Assembly (NCBI GenBank): GCA_024998815.1
Contig: JACEUQ010000002.1
Span: 256,501-320,500 of the forward strand
DNA length: 64,000 nt
DNA from: Opitutus sp.
Lineage (GTDB): Bacteria > Verrucomicrobiota > Verrucomicrobiia > Opitutales > Opitutaceae
Direction: 5' to 3'
A program made the position numbers and the translations under genes. Below, piece after piece: positions 1 through 8,970 of the stretch. The notes under the pieces were generated by a model that saw nothing but the letters and a program-made list of their open reading frames with translations, was not told the DNA's origin and did no database searches. Each line of letters starts with the position of its first letter. Within the stretch, counting starts at the first letter, position 1.

Positions 1-1268
1 AGCGCAGCACGCACCGGCTTACGCACGGCGACGTTCGGCGTGACGTTGAGCCCCAGGGCGGCGATCGCCGGGTCGAGGTTGTCCATATTGATCGTCGGCG
101 GCACCAGCCCCTCGTGAATCGCCTTCACCGCGGCAAACGCCCCCATCGCACCCGCACCACCCAGAAGGTGGCCGGTCATGGACTTCACCCCGCTCACGTG
201 GAGCGTGGCTTTGTTCTCGGCAAACACCGCCGCGATCGCGGCCGATTCCTCGCCGTCGCCGCCCGGAGTCGAGGTGGCGTGCGCCGAAACGTAGTCGATC
301 GCCGTCGCCGGCAGCTCCGCCGAAACCAGCGATGCGCGCATCGAGCGCTGCGAGCCTTCCGCGCCCGGTGCGAGCGAAGACAAATGGTAGGCGTCGGCCG
401 AGGCGCCGTAACCGCGCAGTTCAGCGTAGATGCGCGCACCGCGTTTCACCGCGTGCTCATACTCTTCGAGCACAAACACCACCGCGCCTTCGGCCAACAC
501 AAAGCCGTCGCGATCCTTGTCGTAGGGGCGCGAGGCCTTTTCCGGGGCGTCATTGCGCGTCGACAGGGCGCGCATTTGGGCAAAGGCGCCGACCGCCAGA
601 GGCGTCACGGTGGACTCCGCACCACCGGCGATCATCACCTCGGCATCGCCACGGGCGATAGCCGCCGCCGCCTCACCGAGCGCATGGCCGCTGGTGGCGC
701 AGGCCGAGGCGACCGCCATATTCGGCCCACGAAAATCGAGCAGCAGGCTCACCTGGCCAGAGAGCAAATTGGGGGCGATTTGAATAATGAAAAACGGCGA
801 AATTTTCCGAAAACCGCCTGCGTTAAACGTCTCCTGCATCGCCTCGATCTCGGGCAGACCGCCCAGGCCCACGCCGAGGTTTACCCCCATACGCTCGGGG
901 TTCAGCGACGCACGGTGCGCATCCAGACCGGAGTCGGCGTACGCCTCGACGGCGGCGGTGGCGCCGAGATGGGTGAAGCGACCGAATTTCTTGGCGTCTT
1001 TGGGGGTGAACACCGAAACGAGCGCCTCGCCCTCGGCACCACGCGGGTGCAGCGGTTGGGCGAGGGGTTTGGTGGGATCGAAGCCTTTGACCTCGCCGGC
1101 GATCTGCGCGGTGCAGCCGGTGGCATTGAACCGGGTGATCGGACCAATGCCCGAACGGCCGGCCGCAAGACCGCCCCAGGTATCAACGGCGTTCAACCCC
1201 AGCGGGCTGACCGCACCCAGACCGGTGACCACGACACGACGACGCACGGAAGGCTTAAAATTATTCAT
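1..1268 (-). CDS. fabF: Beta-ketoacyl-ACP synthase II, 3' end cut by window
   Basis: Condensing enzyme of fatty-acid elongation: decarboxylates malonyl-ACP and joins it to acyl-ACP in the cytoplasm. The reverse-strand translation starts MNNFKPSVRRRVVVTGLGAV, the typical KAS II N-terminus. The nucleophile Cys lies near residue 190 in ASACATS, followed by the two His motifs SAHATSTPGGD and SMTGHLLGG. The stop codon and roughly 25 C-terminal residues lie outside the window. Compared with usual FabF there is an extra stretch of about 15 residues around positions 77-92. The start is the ATG at 1268; it is divergent from the HIT gene. No acyl carrier protein gene is directly upstream, which is unusual for fabF. 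A sequence search would decide between KAS I and KAS II; the motif context favours II. Confidence 0.93.
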   Translation of the reverse strand, partial: MNNFKPSVRRRVVVTGLGAVSPLGLNAVDTWGGLAAGRSGIGPITRFNATGCTAQIAGEVKGFDPTKPLAQPLHPRGAEGEALVSVFTPKDAKKFGRFTHLGATAAVEAYADSGLDAHRASLNPERMGVNLGVGLGGLPEIEAMQETFNAGGFRKISPFFIIQIAPNLLSGQVSLLLDFRGPNMAVASACATSGHALGEAAAAIARGDAEVMIAGGAESTVTPLAVGAFAQMRALSTRNDAPEKASRPYDKDRDGFVLAEGAVVFVLEEYEHAVKRGARIYAELRGYGASADAYHLSSLAPGAEGSQRSMRASLVSAELPATAIDYVSAHATSTPGGDGEESAAIAAVFAENKATLHVSGVKSMTGHLLGGAGAMGAFAAVKAIHEGLVPPTINMDNLDPAIAALGLNVTPNVAVRKPVRAA

Positions 1269-1439
1269 GAATGAGGATGAAAACCGCCATTCAACGTCAG
1301 CGTCGGGCCCGGCGACAATTTAAAACTCCACGCCGCTCGCCGTCGATTTGGTGGACGCGAGCCGCACCGATAGCGCCTCGTCCGCACGAGCTTTGACTTT
1401 GGCCACGGCGGACTATTTGGTCCTGCCATCTTTCTACCG
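1269..1439. other. Divergent intergenic region between fabF and HIT gene
   Basis: This 171-base gap must hold the promoters of both divergent genes. I see no clear operator, hairpin or small ORF in it. Confidence 0.4.
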
Positions 1440-1937
1440 ATGTCGCAGCTTCACCCTTATTGGCGCATGGAATACATCGAGGCACCGCGCATGCCCGAGT
1501 TAAAACGGCCGTTCACCGAGTTGCCCCTGCTGGGCGACGACCGGGCCGCGCTCATCGTTCACCGCAGCCGGTTGTCGTACCTGATGCTCAACCGCTTCCC
1601 GTACAATCCAGGGCACCTGCTCGCCATTCCTCTGCGCGAGGTCAGTGACATCGAGGAACTCACCGACGAAGAGAGCGCCGATCTTTTTGCGATCATCACT
1701 TTTGCAAAAAAACTCCTGCGCACCGCGATGAAGCCCGACGGTTACAACATCGGGTTTAATCTGGGCACAGCCTCGGGCGGCAGCATCGCCCACCTCCACG
1801 GCCACCTGGTCCCGCGTTGGAATGGCGACAACAACTTCATGCCCGTCCTGGGGCAGACGCGCGTTCTGCCGCAAGCACTGGAGTCGACCTGGGAGCGCCT
1901 CTCCGCCGAAGCCGCCCGCCTCGCCACCTCCGCCTAA
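1440..1937 (+). CDS. HIT family nucleotide hydrolase/transferase
   Basis: Histidine-triad protein of 165 aa, expected to hydrolyse or phosphorolyse dinucleoside polyphosphates or related nucleotides. The signature H-x-H-x-H is seen as AHLHGHLVPRW near residues 117-126, preceded by GFNLGTASGGS. The N-terminus (MSQLHPYWRMEYI) resembles the AP4A-phosphorylase-like branch of the family. It ends 5 bases before the phoH start, so it probably opens the phoH-pgpH-ybeY-recO operon. The exact substrate cannot be told from sequence. Confidence 0.9.
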   Translation: MSQLHPYWRMEYIEAPRMPELKRPFTELPLLGDDRAALIVHRSRLSYLMLNRFPYNPGHLLAIPLREVSDIEELTDEESADLFAIITFAKKLLRTAMKPDGYNIGFNLGTASGGSIAHLHGHLVPRWNGDNNFMPVLGQTRVLPQALESTWERLSAEAARLATSA

Positions 1938-1942
1938 ACCGT

Positions 1943-2929
1943 ATGGCGACCAAAACCCTCCGCTTCCCCTCAGCTCGCCACCTCCACCTGCTCTACGCCG
2001 GCCGGGAGGACAACCTCGGGTGCGTTGAAAAACTCCTCGGTGTGACCCTCGTCAGTCGCGACGATTGGTTGCAAATCGACGGCCCCGAAGCAGCCATCGT
2101 CCAAGTGGAAGCGTTGTTTGGCTACCTCAACGACGCCCGCACCCACGGCCTGCAGATCCGCAGCCCCGACCTGGTGCGTTTTGTCGAAATGATCGCGCGC
2201 GGCGAGGCCGACGACTTGCGCGAACTGTTTGCCAAACCGCTGGTGATTGCGACCAACCGCCGGACCATCGTACCCAAGACCCTCGGCCAAAAACTCTACC
2301 TCCAGTCGATCCAAACCCACTCGCTGGTCTTCGGCATCGGCCCGGCCGGCACGGGTAAAACCTACCTGGCCATGGCCGCCGCCATCTCCGCTCTGCTCAA
2401 AAACGAGGTGGAGCGCATCATCCTCACCCGCCCGGCAGTCGAGGCCGGCGAGGCGCTCGGTTTCCTCCCCGGCGATCTTAACGAAAAGATCCTGCCCTAC
2501 CTGCGCCCGCTTTACGATGCGATGGCCGACATGCTCAACCCCGAGGATGTTGCCCGGCTGACCGAGAAAAACATCATCGAGATCGCCCCACTCGCCTACA
2601 TGCGCGGCCGGACCCTCTCCAACGCCTTCATCATCCTCGACGAGGCGCAAAACACCACGCCCGAGCAGATGATGATGTTCCTCACCCGGCTCGGCGACGA
2701 CTCGCGCATGGTCGTCACCGGCGACATCACCCAGATCGACCTACCGCGCGCCAAACAATCCGGGCTGCTCGAAGTGCAACGGATCCTGCGCGACGTGTCC
2801 GGTATCGCGTTCCACCAGTTCAGCGGCGCCGATGTCGTCCGGCACCCGCTCGTGCTCAAGATCATCGAAGCCTACGACCGCTACAAAAACCCTATCGCCA
2901 ATGGCGACGACTCCGGCGCCACGCGCTGA
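1943..2929 (+). CDS. phoH: PhoH-family ATPase
   Basis: PhoH-like P-loop ATPase of 328 aa, related to superfamily-1 helicase cores and linked to RNA metabolism together with YbeY. Walker A GPAGTGKT is at about residues 133-140 and Walker B FIILDEAQNTTPEQ near residue 230. The frame is open further upstream, but ATG 1943 is chosen because it follows the HIT stop closely and fits the family's usual length. pgpH begins 6 bases after its stop. The order phoH, pgpH, ybeY is widely conserved in bacteria, which supports all three calls. Confidence 0.94.
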   Translation: MATKTLRFPSARHLHLLYAGREDNLGCVEKLLGVTLVSRDDWLQIDGPEAAIVQVEALFGYLNDARTHGLQIRSPDLVRFVEMIARGEADDLRELFAKPLVIATNRRTIVPKTLGQKLYLQSIQTHSLVFGIGPAGTGKTYLAMAAAISALLKNEVERIILTRPAVEAGEALGFLPGDLNEKILPYLRPLYDAMADMLNPEDVARLTEKNIIEIAPLAYMRGRTLSNAFIILDEAQNTTPEQMMMFLTRLGDDSRMVVTGDITQIDLPRAKQSGLLEVQRILRDVSGIAFHQFSGADVVRHPLVLKIIEAYDRYKNPIANGDDSGATR

Positions 2930-2935
2930 CCAGAA

Positions 2936-5323
2936 ATGATCCCCTTTCTCGCCAAGCTCATCGAGGGCAACCAACCCCGTACCCGCAAGACCGCCACGGT
3001 CTCCGGAACGGTGGAATTCCTGGAAACCAACCGCCTCGTCACCCTGCTGATATTTGCGGCCACAGCAGCGGCCATTGCCACCATCAGTTTCGTCGGCATT
3101 TCGAGCGCCACTCTGCCGGTCCTGCCCAATCAGGTGGCCAACATCCGCATCCTCGCCAGCGCCCCGTTTAGTTATCCCAGCGCCGAAAAAACCCGCCTCG
3201 CCGGCGAGCATATCCGCGATCGCCTGCCGCCCATTTACCGCCTCGATTTGGATGCACTGATCCAATTCCAAGGTCATATGCGCGAACTCGTCACCCTGAT
3301 GGATGAGTTTGAGCGCACCCACCCCACCGGAGCGGTGCTGCCAGCCAAACGCAAAGACGACTTCGCCGCCCTCGTGGCGACTTTCAACGCCCTTGGGCCC
3401 TACCAAGTCTCCGTTCCCGACTTAGCCATCCTCTTTGCAGCTGGGCCCAGCGCCACCCGCGCCGCCCTCGTCGAGACCGGCCTGCGGGTCCTTAGCGAGA
3501 TCCACCATGAGGGCATCCAGGACGTGCGCACGTTGGGCGTGGAGGGAGCCGAGATGCTGACCGTTTCCCAAATCGTCAATGCCGACGGCTCGATCGCCCG
3601 CCACGCCTCAGTGTCGGTTGAACAGGCCTTTAACACCCTTCGTATCAACTTGGGGGTTGAAACAGGCGGTCGCGATCTAGGCCTGCCCCTGTACCGGATT
3701 TTCCGCAACGGCATCACCGCCAACCTCATTTTCGACCATGCCGCCACCCGTAGGCTGCAGGAAAAGGCACTGCGCGACATCAAGCCGGTCATCGTTGAAG
3801 TCGCCCGCGGCCAAACGTTGATCGAGCCCGGGGTGCGCGTCACCGCCGAACAATACGAGATGCTCACCGCGCACCGCCAATACCTGCTCGCCCACGGCGA
3901 CATCTCCCTGGAGGAAAACATGCAGCTGTTTGGCCGCGTGCTGCTCGTGCTCGCCATGCTCGTGGCCAGCATCTTTTACATCCGCATCGAGGATCCGGAA
4001 ACCCTTCGCAGCAACGGCCGCCTCGCCCTGCTCGCCCTGGTGGTCATCTTCAACTTGGCTCTCGTCCGTGCCAGTTATGCGCTGGGCAGCCTGCCCTTTT
4101 TCGTGAACGACTCGGTGGCCGGCTCGTTGCTGCCCTACTTCGCCCCCGTGGCGATCGCGCCCTTAATCGTGGCCATCCTGATCAACGCCGGCTCGGCCAT
4201 TTTCATGGCCCTGTTCGTCTCGATTTTCACCAGCCTTATTTATGGCAACCGCCTCGACCTGCTGGTGCTCACCTTCCTTTCCTCGGTCGTTGCCATTTTC
4301 TGGGGCAGTCACACACGCAAGCGCGGCAACGTCGTGCGCGCCTCCAGTTTCGCCGGCCTGACCGTGGCCGTCTTTGCCCTTTTGATCGGCGTTATCGACC
4401 GCCTTGAGGCCCTCACCATTGCCAAACACATGGTCGCCGGCCTTGCCACCGGTCTACTCACCGGCGTGGTCGTCGTCGGCCTGTTACCCGTGCTCGAAGG
4501 GCTTTTTAAGCGCACCACCGACATCACCCTGCTCGAACTCACCGACTACAATCACCCGCTGCTTCGCCTCATGCAGCTGGAAGCGCCCGGCACTTACCAC
4601 CACTCCTTGGTGGTTGCTCAACTGGCCGAAAACGCCGCCGCCGAGATCGGCGCCAACCCGCTGCTGGCCCGTGTTTGCGCGCTGTTTCACGACATCGGTA
4701 AAACCGAGAAACCCGAGTACTTCACCGAAAACCAGCGCGACGGCGTCAACCCGCACGACTCCAGCAACCCGTCGCTGTCCGCCTTGATCATCAAAAGCCA
4801 CGTCAAAGACGGCGTGGATATAGCGATCAAACACAAGCTGCCCCGCGCCGTCATCGATGTGATTTCGCAGCACCACGGCACCAGCCTGATTCGCTATTTT
4901 TATAACCGTGCGGTCAGCCACACGCGGCAGTCGGGCACCACCGCCCACACCGCGTCCAACCCATCCCGCGACCCGTTCACCTCCACCGCGCCTGGGCTCG
5001 ACGCGGTCCCCGTCTGTGAAACCACCTACCGCTACGACGGACCCCGGCCACGGTTCAAGGAAAGCGCGATCATCCACCTCGCTGACGGCGTCGAGGCCGC
5101 TTCACGCTCACTGCGCAAAGTCACCCCTCAGCACCTAGGCGAAATCATCGACCAGATTTTCCACCACCGCATAGAGGACGGCCAACTCGACGAAGCCCCG
5201 ATCACCTTCGACGAACTCTCCCGGATCAAGACCAGCTTCACCTTCACCCTGCTCAACATGCTCCACGGCCGCGTGACCTACCCCGCCGCCGAGGAACCCG
5301 GCGAAGTTCAACGAACCAAGTAA
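2936..5323 (+). CDS. PgpH-like 7TM HD-domain phosphodiesterase
   Basis: Membrane protein of 795 aa. It has an N-terminal transmembrane helix (residues about 33-55), a large extracytoplasmic domain to about residue 330, a block of seven hydrophobic helices (about 335-530) and a cytoplasmic HD domain. HD residues are visible in YHHSLVV near 555, LFHDIGKTEKPEYF near 584 and HHGTSLIRYFY near 645. Characterised PgpH proteins hydrolyse c-di-AMP; that function is transferred from the family. The HD domain carries a low-complexity insert rich in T, S and P around residues 660-690. Lies between phoH and ybeY as in many genomes. Confidence 0.92.
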   Translation: MIPFLAKLIEGNQPRTRKTATVSGTVEFLETNRLVTLLIFAATAAAIATISFVGISSATLPVLPNQVANIRILASAPFSYPSAEKTRLAGEHIRDRLPPIYRLDLDALIQFQGHMRELVTLMDEFERTHPTGAVLPAKRKDDFAALVATFNALGPYQVSVPDLAILFAAGPSATRAALVETGLRVLSEIHHEGIQDVRTLGVEGAEMLTVSQIVNADGSIARHASVSVEQAFNTLRINLGVETGGRDLGLPLYRIFRNGITANLIFDHAATRRLQEKALRDIKPVIVEVARGQTLIEPGVRVTAEQYEMLTAHRQYLLAHGDISLEENMQLFGRVLLVLAMLVASIFYIRIEDPETLRSNGRLALLALVVIFNLALVRASYALGSLPFFVNDSVAGSLLPYFAPVAIAPLIVAILINAGSAIFMALFVSIFTSLIYGNRLDLLVLTFLSSVVAIFWGSHTRKRGNVVRASSFAGLTVAVFALLIGVIDRLEALTIAKHMVAGLATGLLTGVVVVGLLPVLEGLFKRTTDITLLELTDYNHPLLRLMQLEAPGTYHHSLVVAQLAENAAAEIGANPLLARVCALFHDIGKTEKPEYFTENQRDGVNPHDSSNPSLSALIIKSHVKDGVDIAIKHKLPRAVIDVISQHHGTSLIRYFYNRAVSHTRQSGTTAHTASNPSRDPFTSTAPGLDAVPVCETTYRYDGPRPRFKESAIIHLADGVEAASRSLRKVTPQHLGEIIDQIFHHRIEDGQLDEAPITFDELSRIKTSFTFTLLNMLHGRVTYPAAEEPGEVQRTK

Positions 5324-5406
5324 CCGCTCCAGTTACTTCGAATCGACCGCGCCCCCACCCTCCGTCACTCGCCGCGCCTTCCGTAACTCTTCCCGTCCAC
5401 CGCCAC

Positions 5407-5985
5407 ATGTCTCGCCCCCTCGACATCCTCAATTCACACCCGCGCCTGCGGATCGACAAAAAGGCCATCGGCCGCGTCATCGCCACCCTCGATGCCCACG
5501 CCGACAAATTCCGTGGCGGTTGCCCTGCCGGCGAACTCTCCCTCGCCTTCATGAACGACGCGAAACTGGCCCAGCTCCACGCCGACTTCCTCGACGACCC
5601 GACCACCACCGACGTCATCACCTTCGAGGGACAGCCCGAGTTTGGCGTCGCCGGCGAGATCTGCGTTTCCGCCGACACCGCCGCTTCCTATGCGAAGGAA
5701 AACGCCCGCGATTTCAGCGAGGAACTGACCCTTTACGTGGTTCACGGCTGGCTCCACCTCGCCGGCTACGACGACCTCCAGCCAGCCAAAAAACGCCTCA
5801 TGCGCGCCGCCGAAGCCCGTGCGATGAAACTGCTCCACGCCGCCGAAGCGGTGCCAAGTTTCGCCCTCACGCCGCTTCCGAATCGTTCTCGTTCTCTTAC
5901 TCCTACTCGTTCTCCTGCCCGATCCGTATCCGGCCGCCGCGCGCCAAAACAAGGCGCGAACGCAAACGCAGAAGAGAACGAGTAA
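5407..5985 (+). CDS. ybeY: Endoribonuclease YbeY with repeat-derived C-terminal tail
   Basis: Zinc-dependent endoribonuclease involved in 16S rRNA 3'-end maturation and ribosome quality control. The metal motif reads HGWLHLAGYDD near residues 112-123: two His ligands are present, and the third ligand position is Asp instead of His, a substitution I also associate with some Bacteroidetes YbeY proteins. The conserved domain ends near residue 155. The last about 35 residues (rich in R, S, P, T) are translated from an intergenic-type inverted repeat, and the stop codon comes from the repeat's GAGTAA unit. The tail is therefore probably an accident of repeat insertion. Confidence 0.92.
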   Translation: MSRPLDILNSHPRLRIDKKAIGRVIATLDAHADKFRGGCPAGELSLAFMNDAKLAQLHADFLDDPTTTDVITFEGQPEFGVAGEICVSADTAASYAKENARDFSEELTLYVVHGWLHLAGYDDLQPAKKRLMRAAEARAMKLLHAAEAVPSFALTPLPNRSRSLTPTRSPARSVSGRRAPKQGANANAEENE

Positions 5986-6006
5986 GAGTAGGAGAACGCG
6001 AACGAT
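5882..6006. repeat. Inverted repeat of the GAACGAGTAAGAG family (copy 1)
   Basis: A pyrimidine-rich arm of about 33 bases at 5882-5915 is matched by a purine-rich complementary arm at 5972-6006, built from GAGTAA/GAGTAG/GAACGA units with few mismatches. The interior is GC-rich. The same family recurs at 16415-16567 and 21881-21913. It overlaps the 3' end of ybeY and runs up to the recO start. Confidence 0.85.
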
Positions 6007-6020
6007 TTCAAAAAAACTCC

Positions 6021-6638
6021 GTGGCCGGCCCTTCCCTCACCACCGACGCCTACGTGCTGCGCCCCTGGCCGCCGACCGACTCCTTCCGGACTTTTTCCGT
6101 TTTCACTCCCGTCCACGGACTGCTGCGCATCCTCCAGCGTATCCCCAAAAAAAACACGTCCGACCACCTCGCGCTCGACCTCTTTGACGAGGTCACGCTC
6201 CAGCTCGAAGGCAGCCCGTCGGGGGACGCCTGGTTCGTAAAAGAAGCCCGTTTGCTCACCCGCCACGCCGGAATTGGCCGCCGTTATGAGTCCCTCGTGC
6301 ACGCCTCGGCCTTGGCCACGCTGGTCACCCGCAACCCCGGCCCTGACGACAGCCACCCGGCCATCTTTAATTTGCTGCGCACCGTTTTCACCTCGTTCGC
6401 CGCGTCCGACCGCCCCGACATCGTTTACCTCAAAAGCCTCTATTGTTTCGCCCGCGACGAAGGCCACCCCTTGAAACAACACTGGTTTCCAGCGCTCCCC
6501 GACGCCGACCGCCCCCGGGCCATCGAATTGATCAACCAGCCCCTTGTCGGCCAAACCGCCGCCCCAGCCGACGTTGCCCGCCTGATCGCCGCCCTTGAGC
6601 ATTACCTGCGCCTCCACACGGAGATTCACCTTTCGTAA
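6021..6638 (+). CDS. recO: RecO-like DNA repair protein
   Basis: Predicted RecO, which loads RecA on SSB-coated DNA with RecR. The 205-aa product begins AGPSLTTDAYVLRPW and FTPVHGLLRI, resembling the OB-fold N-terminus of RecO (TDAYVLR... FT...G). The rest is helical with a FARDEGHPL segment. The start is taken as GTG 6021, the first codon after the inverted repeat that gives this N-terminus. Its position behind ybeY agrees with recO placement in many genomes. No CxxC zinc motif is visible. The assignment rests mainly on the N-terminal motif and context. Confidence 0.72.
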   Translation: MAGPSLTTDAYVLRPWPPTDSFRTFSVFTPVHGLLRILQRIPKKNTSDHLALDLFDEVTLQLEGSPSGDAWFVKEARLLTRHAGIGRRYESLVHASALATLVTRNPGPDDSHPAIFNLLRTVFTSFAASDRPDIVYLKSLYCFARDEGHPLKQHWFPALPDADRPRAIELINQPLVGQTAAPADVARLIAALEHYLRLHTEIHLS

Positions 6639-6701
6639 GGTAATTTCCTGGGGTCCTATGGAGCCACCAATTCCCATTCTACGCTCCACGCCCGCCACTC
6701 T

Positions 6702-7001
6702 GTGACCTTCGACCTCGATCAACGCACCGCTTCGCTGAGCATCGGCGAATTTGCCGCGTTCACCATCGGTCCGCGCGAACCCTCCGATCACACCGGCCCG
6801 CAAGGCCTGTGGCGCGCCCGCCTCGGCACTCGTTGGCACCAGGAGCTCCGCGCCACCGCCTCGGTGGCCACGCCAGCGACCACCTTCGAAGTCCCCCTAA
6901 CCGGGCAGGTTTTCCATGGCCGGCGAGAAAAAGGGGGGCCGGAATGGCACTTAATTAGGCCCGACCGCCCCAACGGGGCGCTCTACCACAGCCTAGTGTA
7001 G
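6702..7001 (+). pseudogene. Truncated 5' copy of the nuclease-helicase gene
   Basis: Residues 1-73 are the same as the N-terminus of the complete helicase at 9641, then the frame runs into unrelated sequence and ends inside the IS630 left end. DNA identity with the complete gene runs over 218 bases (6703-6920 versus 9642-9859) with two differences, both synonymous (codons for Phe and Ala). The start here is GTG, whereas the complete gene has ATG. It sits at the position directly behind recO, so it is probably the original 5' end left behind after an insertion. A functional product is unlikely. Confidence 0.9.
6703..6920 (+). repeat. 218-bp direct repeat, left copy
   Basis: Matches 9642-9859 base for base except two positions. 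The two copies bracket 2.7 kb that holds the IS630 element, a PIN toxin-antitoxin pair and an HTH-like remnant. Flanking sequences on either side of the repeat do not match each other. Confidence 0.95.
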
Positions 7002-8151
7002 TGGACGATAAATAACACTACTTATTATTGATCGATGAGCGGGCGCGCTGAACCTTGGCGAGGATGTCGGAGGCCTTGGCAGTCCAGATGAAGGGTTTGG
7101 GCGAGCGGTTATGATCGGCCAAGTAGGTTTCGATGGCAGCGAGCAGTTCGTCGAGGCTCCTGAAGATGCTGCGGCGGAGGCGATTGACGGTAAGATCACG
7201 GAAAAAGCGTTCGACCATGTTCAGCCAGGAAGCCGACGTTGGGGTAAAGTGGATCGTGAAACGAGGGTGCTTGGCCAGCCAGCGGCGGACCTTCTCGTGC
7301 TTGTGGGTGGCATAGTTGTCGACGATGAGGTGCAGGGGCTTGTCGGGCGGGGTGCTCGCGTCGATCAGGCGCAGGAACTTCAACCATTCCTGATGGCGGT
7401 GGCGTTTTTGGCAGGTACCGATGACCTTTCCGTCGGCCATATTGAGGGCGGCGAAGAGTGTTGTGGTGCCGTGACGCTTATAGTCGTGGGTTTGGGTTGC
7501 CACCTTGCCTTGTCGCAAAGGCAGGCCGGGTTGGCTGCGGTCCAGAGCTTGGATCTGGCTTTTTTCATCGCAGCACAAAACCAAGGCGTGCTCGGGGGCG
7601 TTGAGATAGAGCCCGACGATCTCCTCGAGCTTCTCCACAAAGCGCTTGTCCTTCGATAATTTGAAGCCCCGCACCAGGTGCGGTTTCACTCCGTGGTTGC
7701 GCCAGATCAAGCCTACGCTGCTGGCGGCCAGTCCGCTGACTGCCGCCATGCGCCGCGTGCTCCACTGTGTCGCCATGGGAGGTGTTTCCTCCAGTGTGCG
7801 CCGTATCAGTTCGGCCTTGTCCTCCGGCTTGATCTTGGCGCGACGACCTCGCCCGGCACGGTCCCGTAGCAGTCCCGGCAACCCCGACTCCAAATAACGC
7901 CCCCGCCAGCGCGCCACCTTCTGCCGACTCATTCCCAACTTATTGCCGATCCATTCGTTGCCGTTGCCTTCAGCGGCAAGCAGCACGATCCGGCACCGCT
8001 GGGCATGCTTCTGCGGTGTGCCGCCTCGTTTCGCCCATGCGCTCAATTCGGCCTTCTGCTCCTCCTTCAAATTAACTGGGGCTGCTTTTCTCATTCAGCT
8101 ACAGACGCTCGGCCGTTAATTTAGTTACGCTATTTCTCGCACACTACACTA
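6994..8151 (-). mobile_element. IS630-family insertion sequence
   Basis: Both ends carry the inverted repeat CTAGTGTAGTG followed by a related CGAnAAATA segment: left end from 6993, right end read inward from 8152. The ends abut TA dinucleotides at 6994-6995 and 8150-8151, as expected for the TA target duplication of IS630/Tc1-mariner elements. One intact transposase gene fills the element. Confidence 0.92.
7018..8094 (-). CDS. IS630-family transposase
   Basis: DDE transposase of 358 aa. N-terminal helix-turn-helix region: KHAQRCRIVLLAAEG and NKLGMSRQKVARWRGRY (residues about 30-70), with a second winged segment to about 140. Catalytic acidic residues are seen in LCCDEKSQIQALDR, LIVDNYATHKHEKV and SWLNMVERFFRDLT. 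The frame is intact from ATG to stop and fills the IS, so the element may be active. Confidence 0.95.
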   Translation of the reverse strand: MRKAAPVNLKEEQKAELSAWAKRGGTPQKHAQRCRIVLLAAEGNGNEWIGNKLGMSRQKVARWRGRYLESGLPGLLRDRAGRGRRAKIKPEDKAELIRRTLEETPPMATQWSTRRMAAVSGLAASSVGLIWRNHGVKPHLVRGFKLSKDKRFVEKLEEIVGLYLNAPEHALVLCCDEKSQIQALDRSQPGLPLRQGKVATQTHDYKRHGTTTLFAALNMADGKVIGTCQKRHRHQEWLKFLRLIDASTPPDKPLHLIVDNYATHKHEKVRRWLAKHPRFTIHFTPTSASWLNMVERFFRDLTVNRLRRSIFRSLDELLAAIETYLADHNRSPKPFIWTAKASDILAKVQRARSSINNK

Positions 8152-8300
8152 GGATAAAACGCCGACGCGGTCGGGTCTTTACCTGACCTGACCCTATCGG
8201 CGACCAACGGACCAAGCCATCCCGCGCGACTTTCCGGCCAAACCCGGCTCACGCCTTGACCTTTCTGCGATTAAGCCGACACTTTTGCACAAGCCTAGCC

Positions 8301-8489
8301 ATGAACACCAAGCCCACCAAACGGACCAAAGAACCCGCTTCTAGTAAGGGAACGCTTTTGGCCGCGTCCGCCCGGGCGGCATGCAACATCCATAGCCGCG
8401 AGCAGCGCGAGGCGGGCGTGAATCGGGCCATGAGCATCATCTACGGTAGCGCCAGCGCACCCCATGCCGTCAGCACTGGTCGCCGTTGA
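8301..8489 (+). CDS. Small protein upstream of PIN toxin, candidate antitoxin
   Basis: 62-aa basic protein starting MNTKPTKRTKEPASSKGTL, with a helical centre containing HSREQREAGVNRAMSIIYG. The ATG at 8301 is preferred over an upstream start. The stop lies 26 bases inside the PIN gene, so the two are translationally coupled. No known antitoxin fold is recognised from sequence; the call rests on size, order and overlap with a PIN gene. Confidence 0.6.
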   Translation: MNTKPTKRTKEPASSKGTLLAASARAACNIHSREQREAGVNRAMSIIYGSASAPHAVSTGRR

Positions 8490-8970
8490 TACCAATTTCC
8501 TGCTGGATTTAGCCCTTCCCCGTGACGTCGCCCACGACGCGCTGGAGGTTATTCGGCAGAGAATTCCCGGGGCTAAAATCGTGATCTTGCCCACCGTGCT
8601 CGATGAACTCGATTACCTCTGTCACGATGCCCCCGATGCAACCACCCGCCGACTCGCTCGTCATGCGCTGGAGAACATGGTTAGGGAGTGGAAGTTTCAC
8701 CCCAAGGTGCTCACCGATGTGGGCCGCGACATCATCGAATCCATCGGCGACAAGCTTCGGGCCCGGGGGATAGTCCCCGAGGCCGAGCGCAATGACTCCT
8801 ACCTCATCGCCGAAGCCGCCCTCGCCGGATGCGATTTCCTGGTTTCGAGCGACAGCCATGTGCGCGACGCGGATCGGACCAAGTTGGCTATCACCCTGAA
8901 GGGCTGCGACGTCGGCGTCGTCGTGGTGTGCACGCCGAGGGAAATTGTGACCCGCTTTGGCGGGAAATAA
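8464..8970 (+). CDS. PIN-domain ribonuclease, candidate toxin
   Basis: 168-aa PIN protein. The first catalytic Asp is at residue 9 in VAVDTNFLLDLA; further acidic positions are seen in VLDELDYL, ERNDSYLIAEAALAGCDFLVSSD and DSHVRDADR. PIN toxins of VapC type cut tRNA or other RNA; the substrate here is unknown. The gene overlaps the small upstream ORF, a typical toxin-antitoxin arrangement, and sits in the inserted segment between the two helicase 5' copies. Confidence 0.85.
   Translation: MPSALVAVDTNFLLDLALPRDVAHDALEVIRQRIPGAKIVILPTVLDELDYLCHDAPDATTRRLARHALENMVREWKFHPKVLTDVGRDIIESIGDKLRARGIVPEAERNDSYLIAEAALAGCDFLVSSDSHVRDADRTKLAITLKGCDVGVVVVCTPREIVTRFGGK

Noticed and set aside
114-1274. 386-codon plus-strand open frame
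   Set aside because: Antisense to fabF, whose reverse-strand frame has all condensing-enzyme motifs.
5740-5775. YbeY third metal ligand Asp instead of His as sign of inactivity
   Set aside because: I associate the same substitution with other bacterial YbeY proteins, so it is probably a natural variant.
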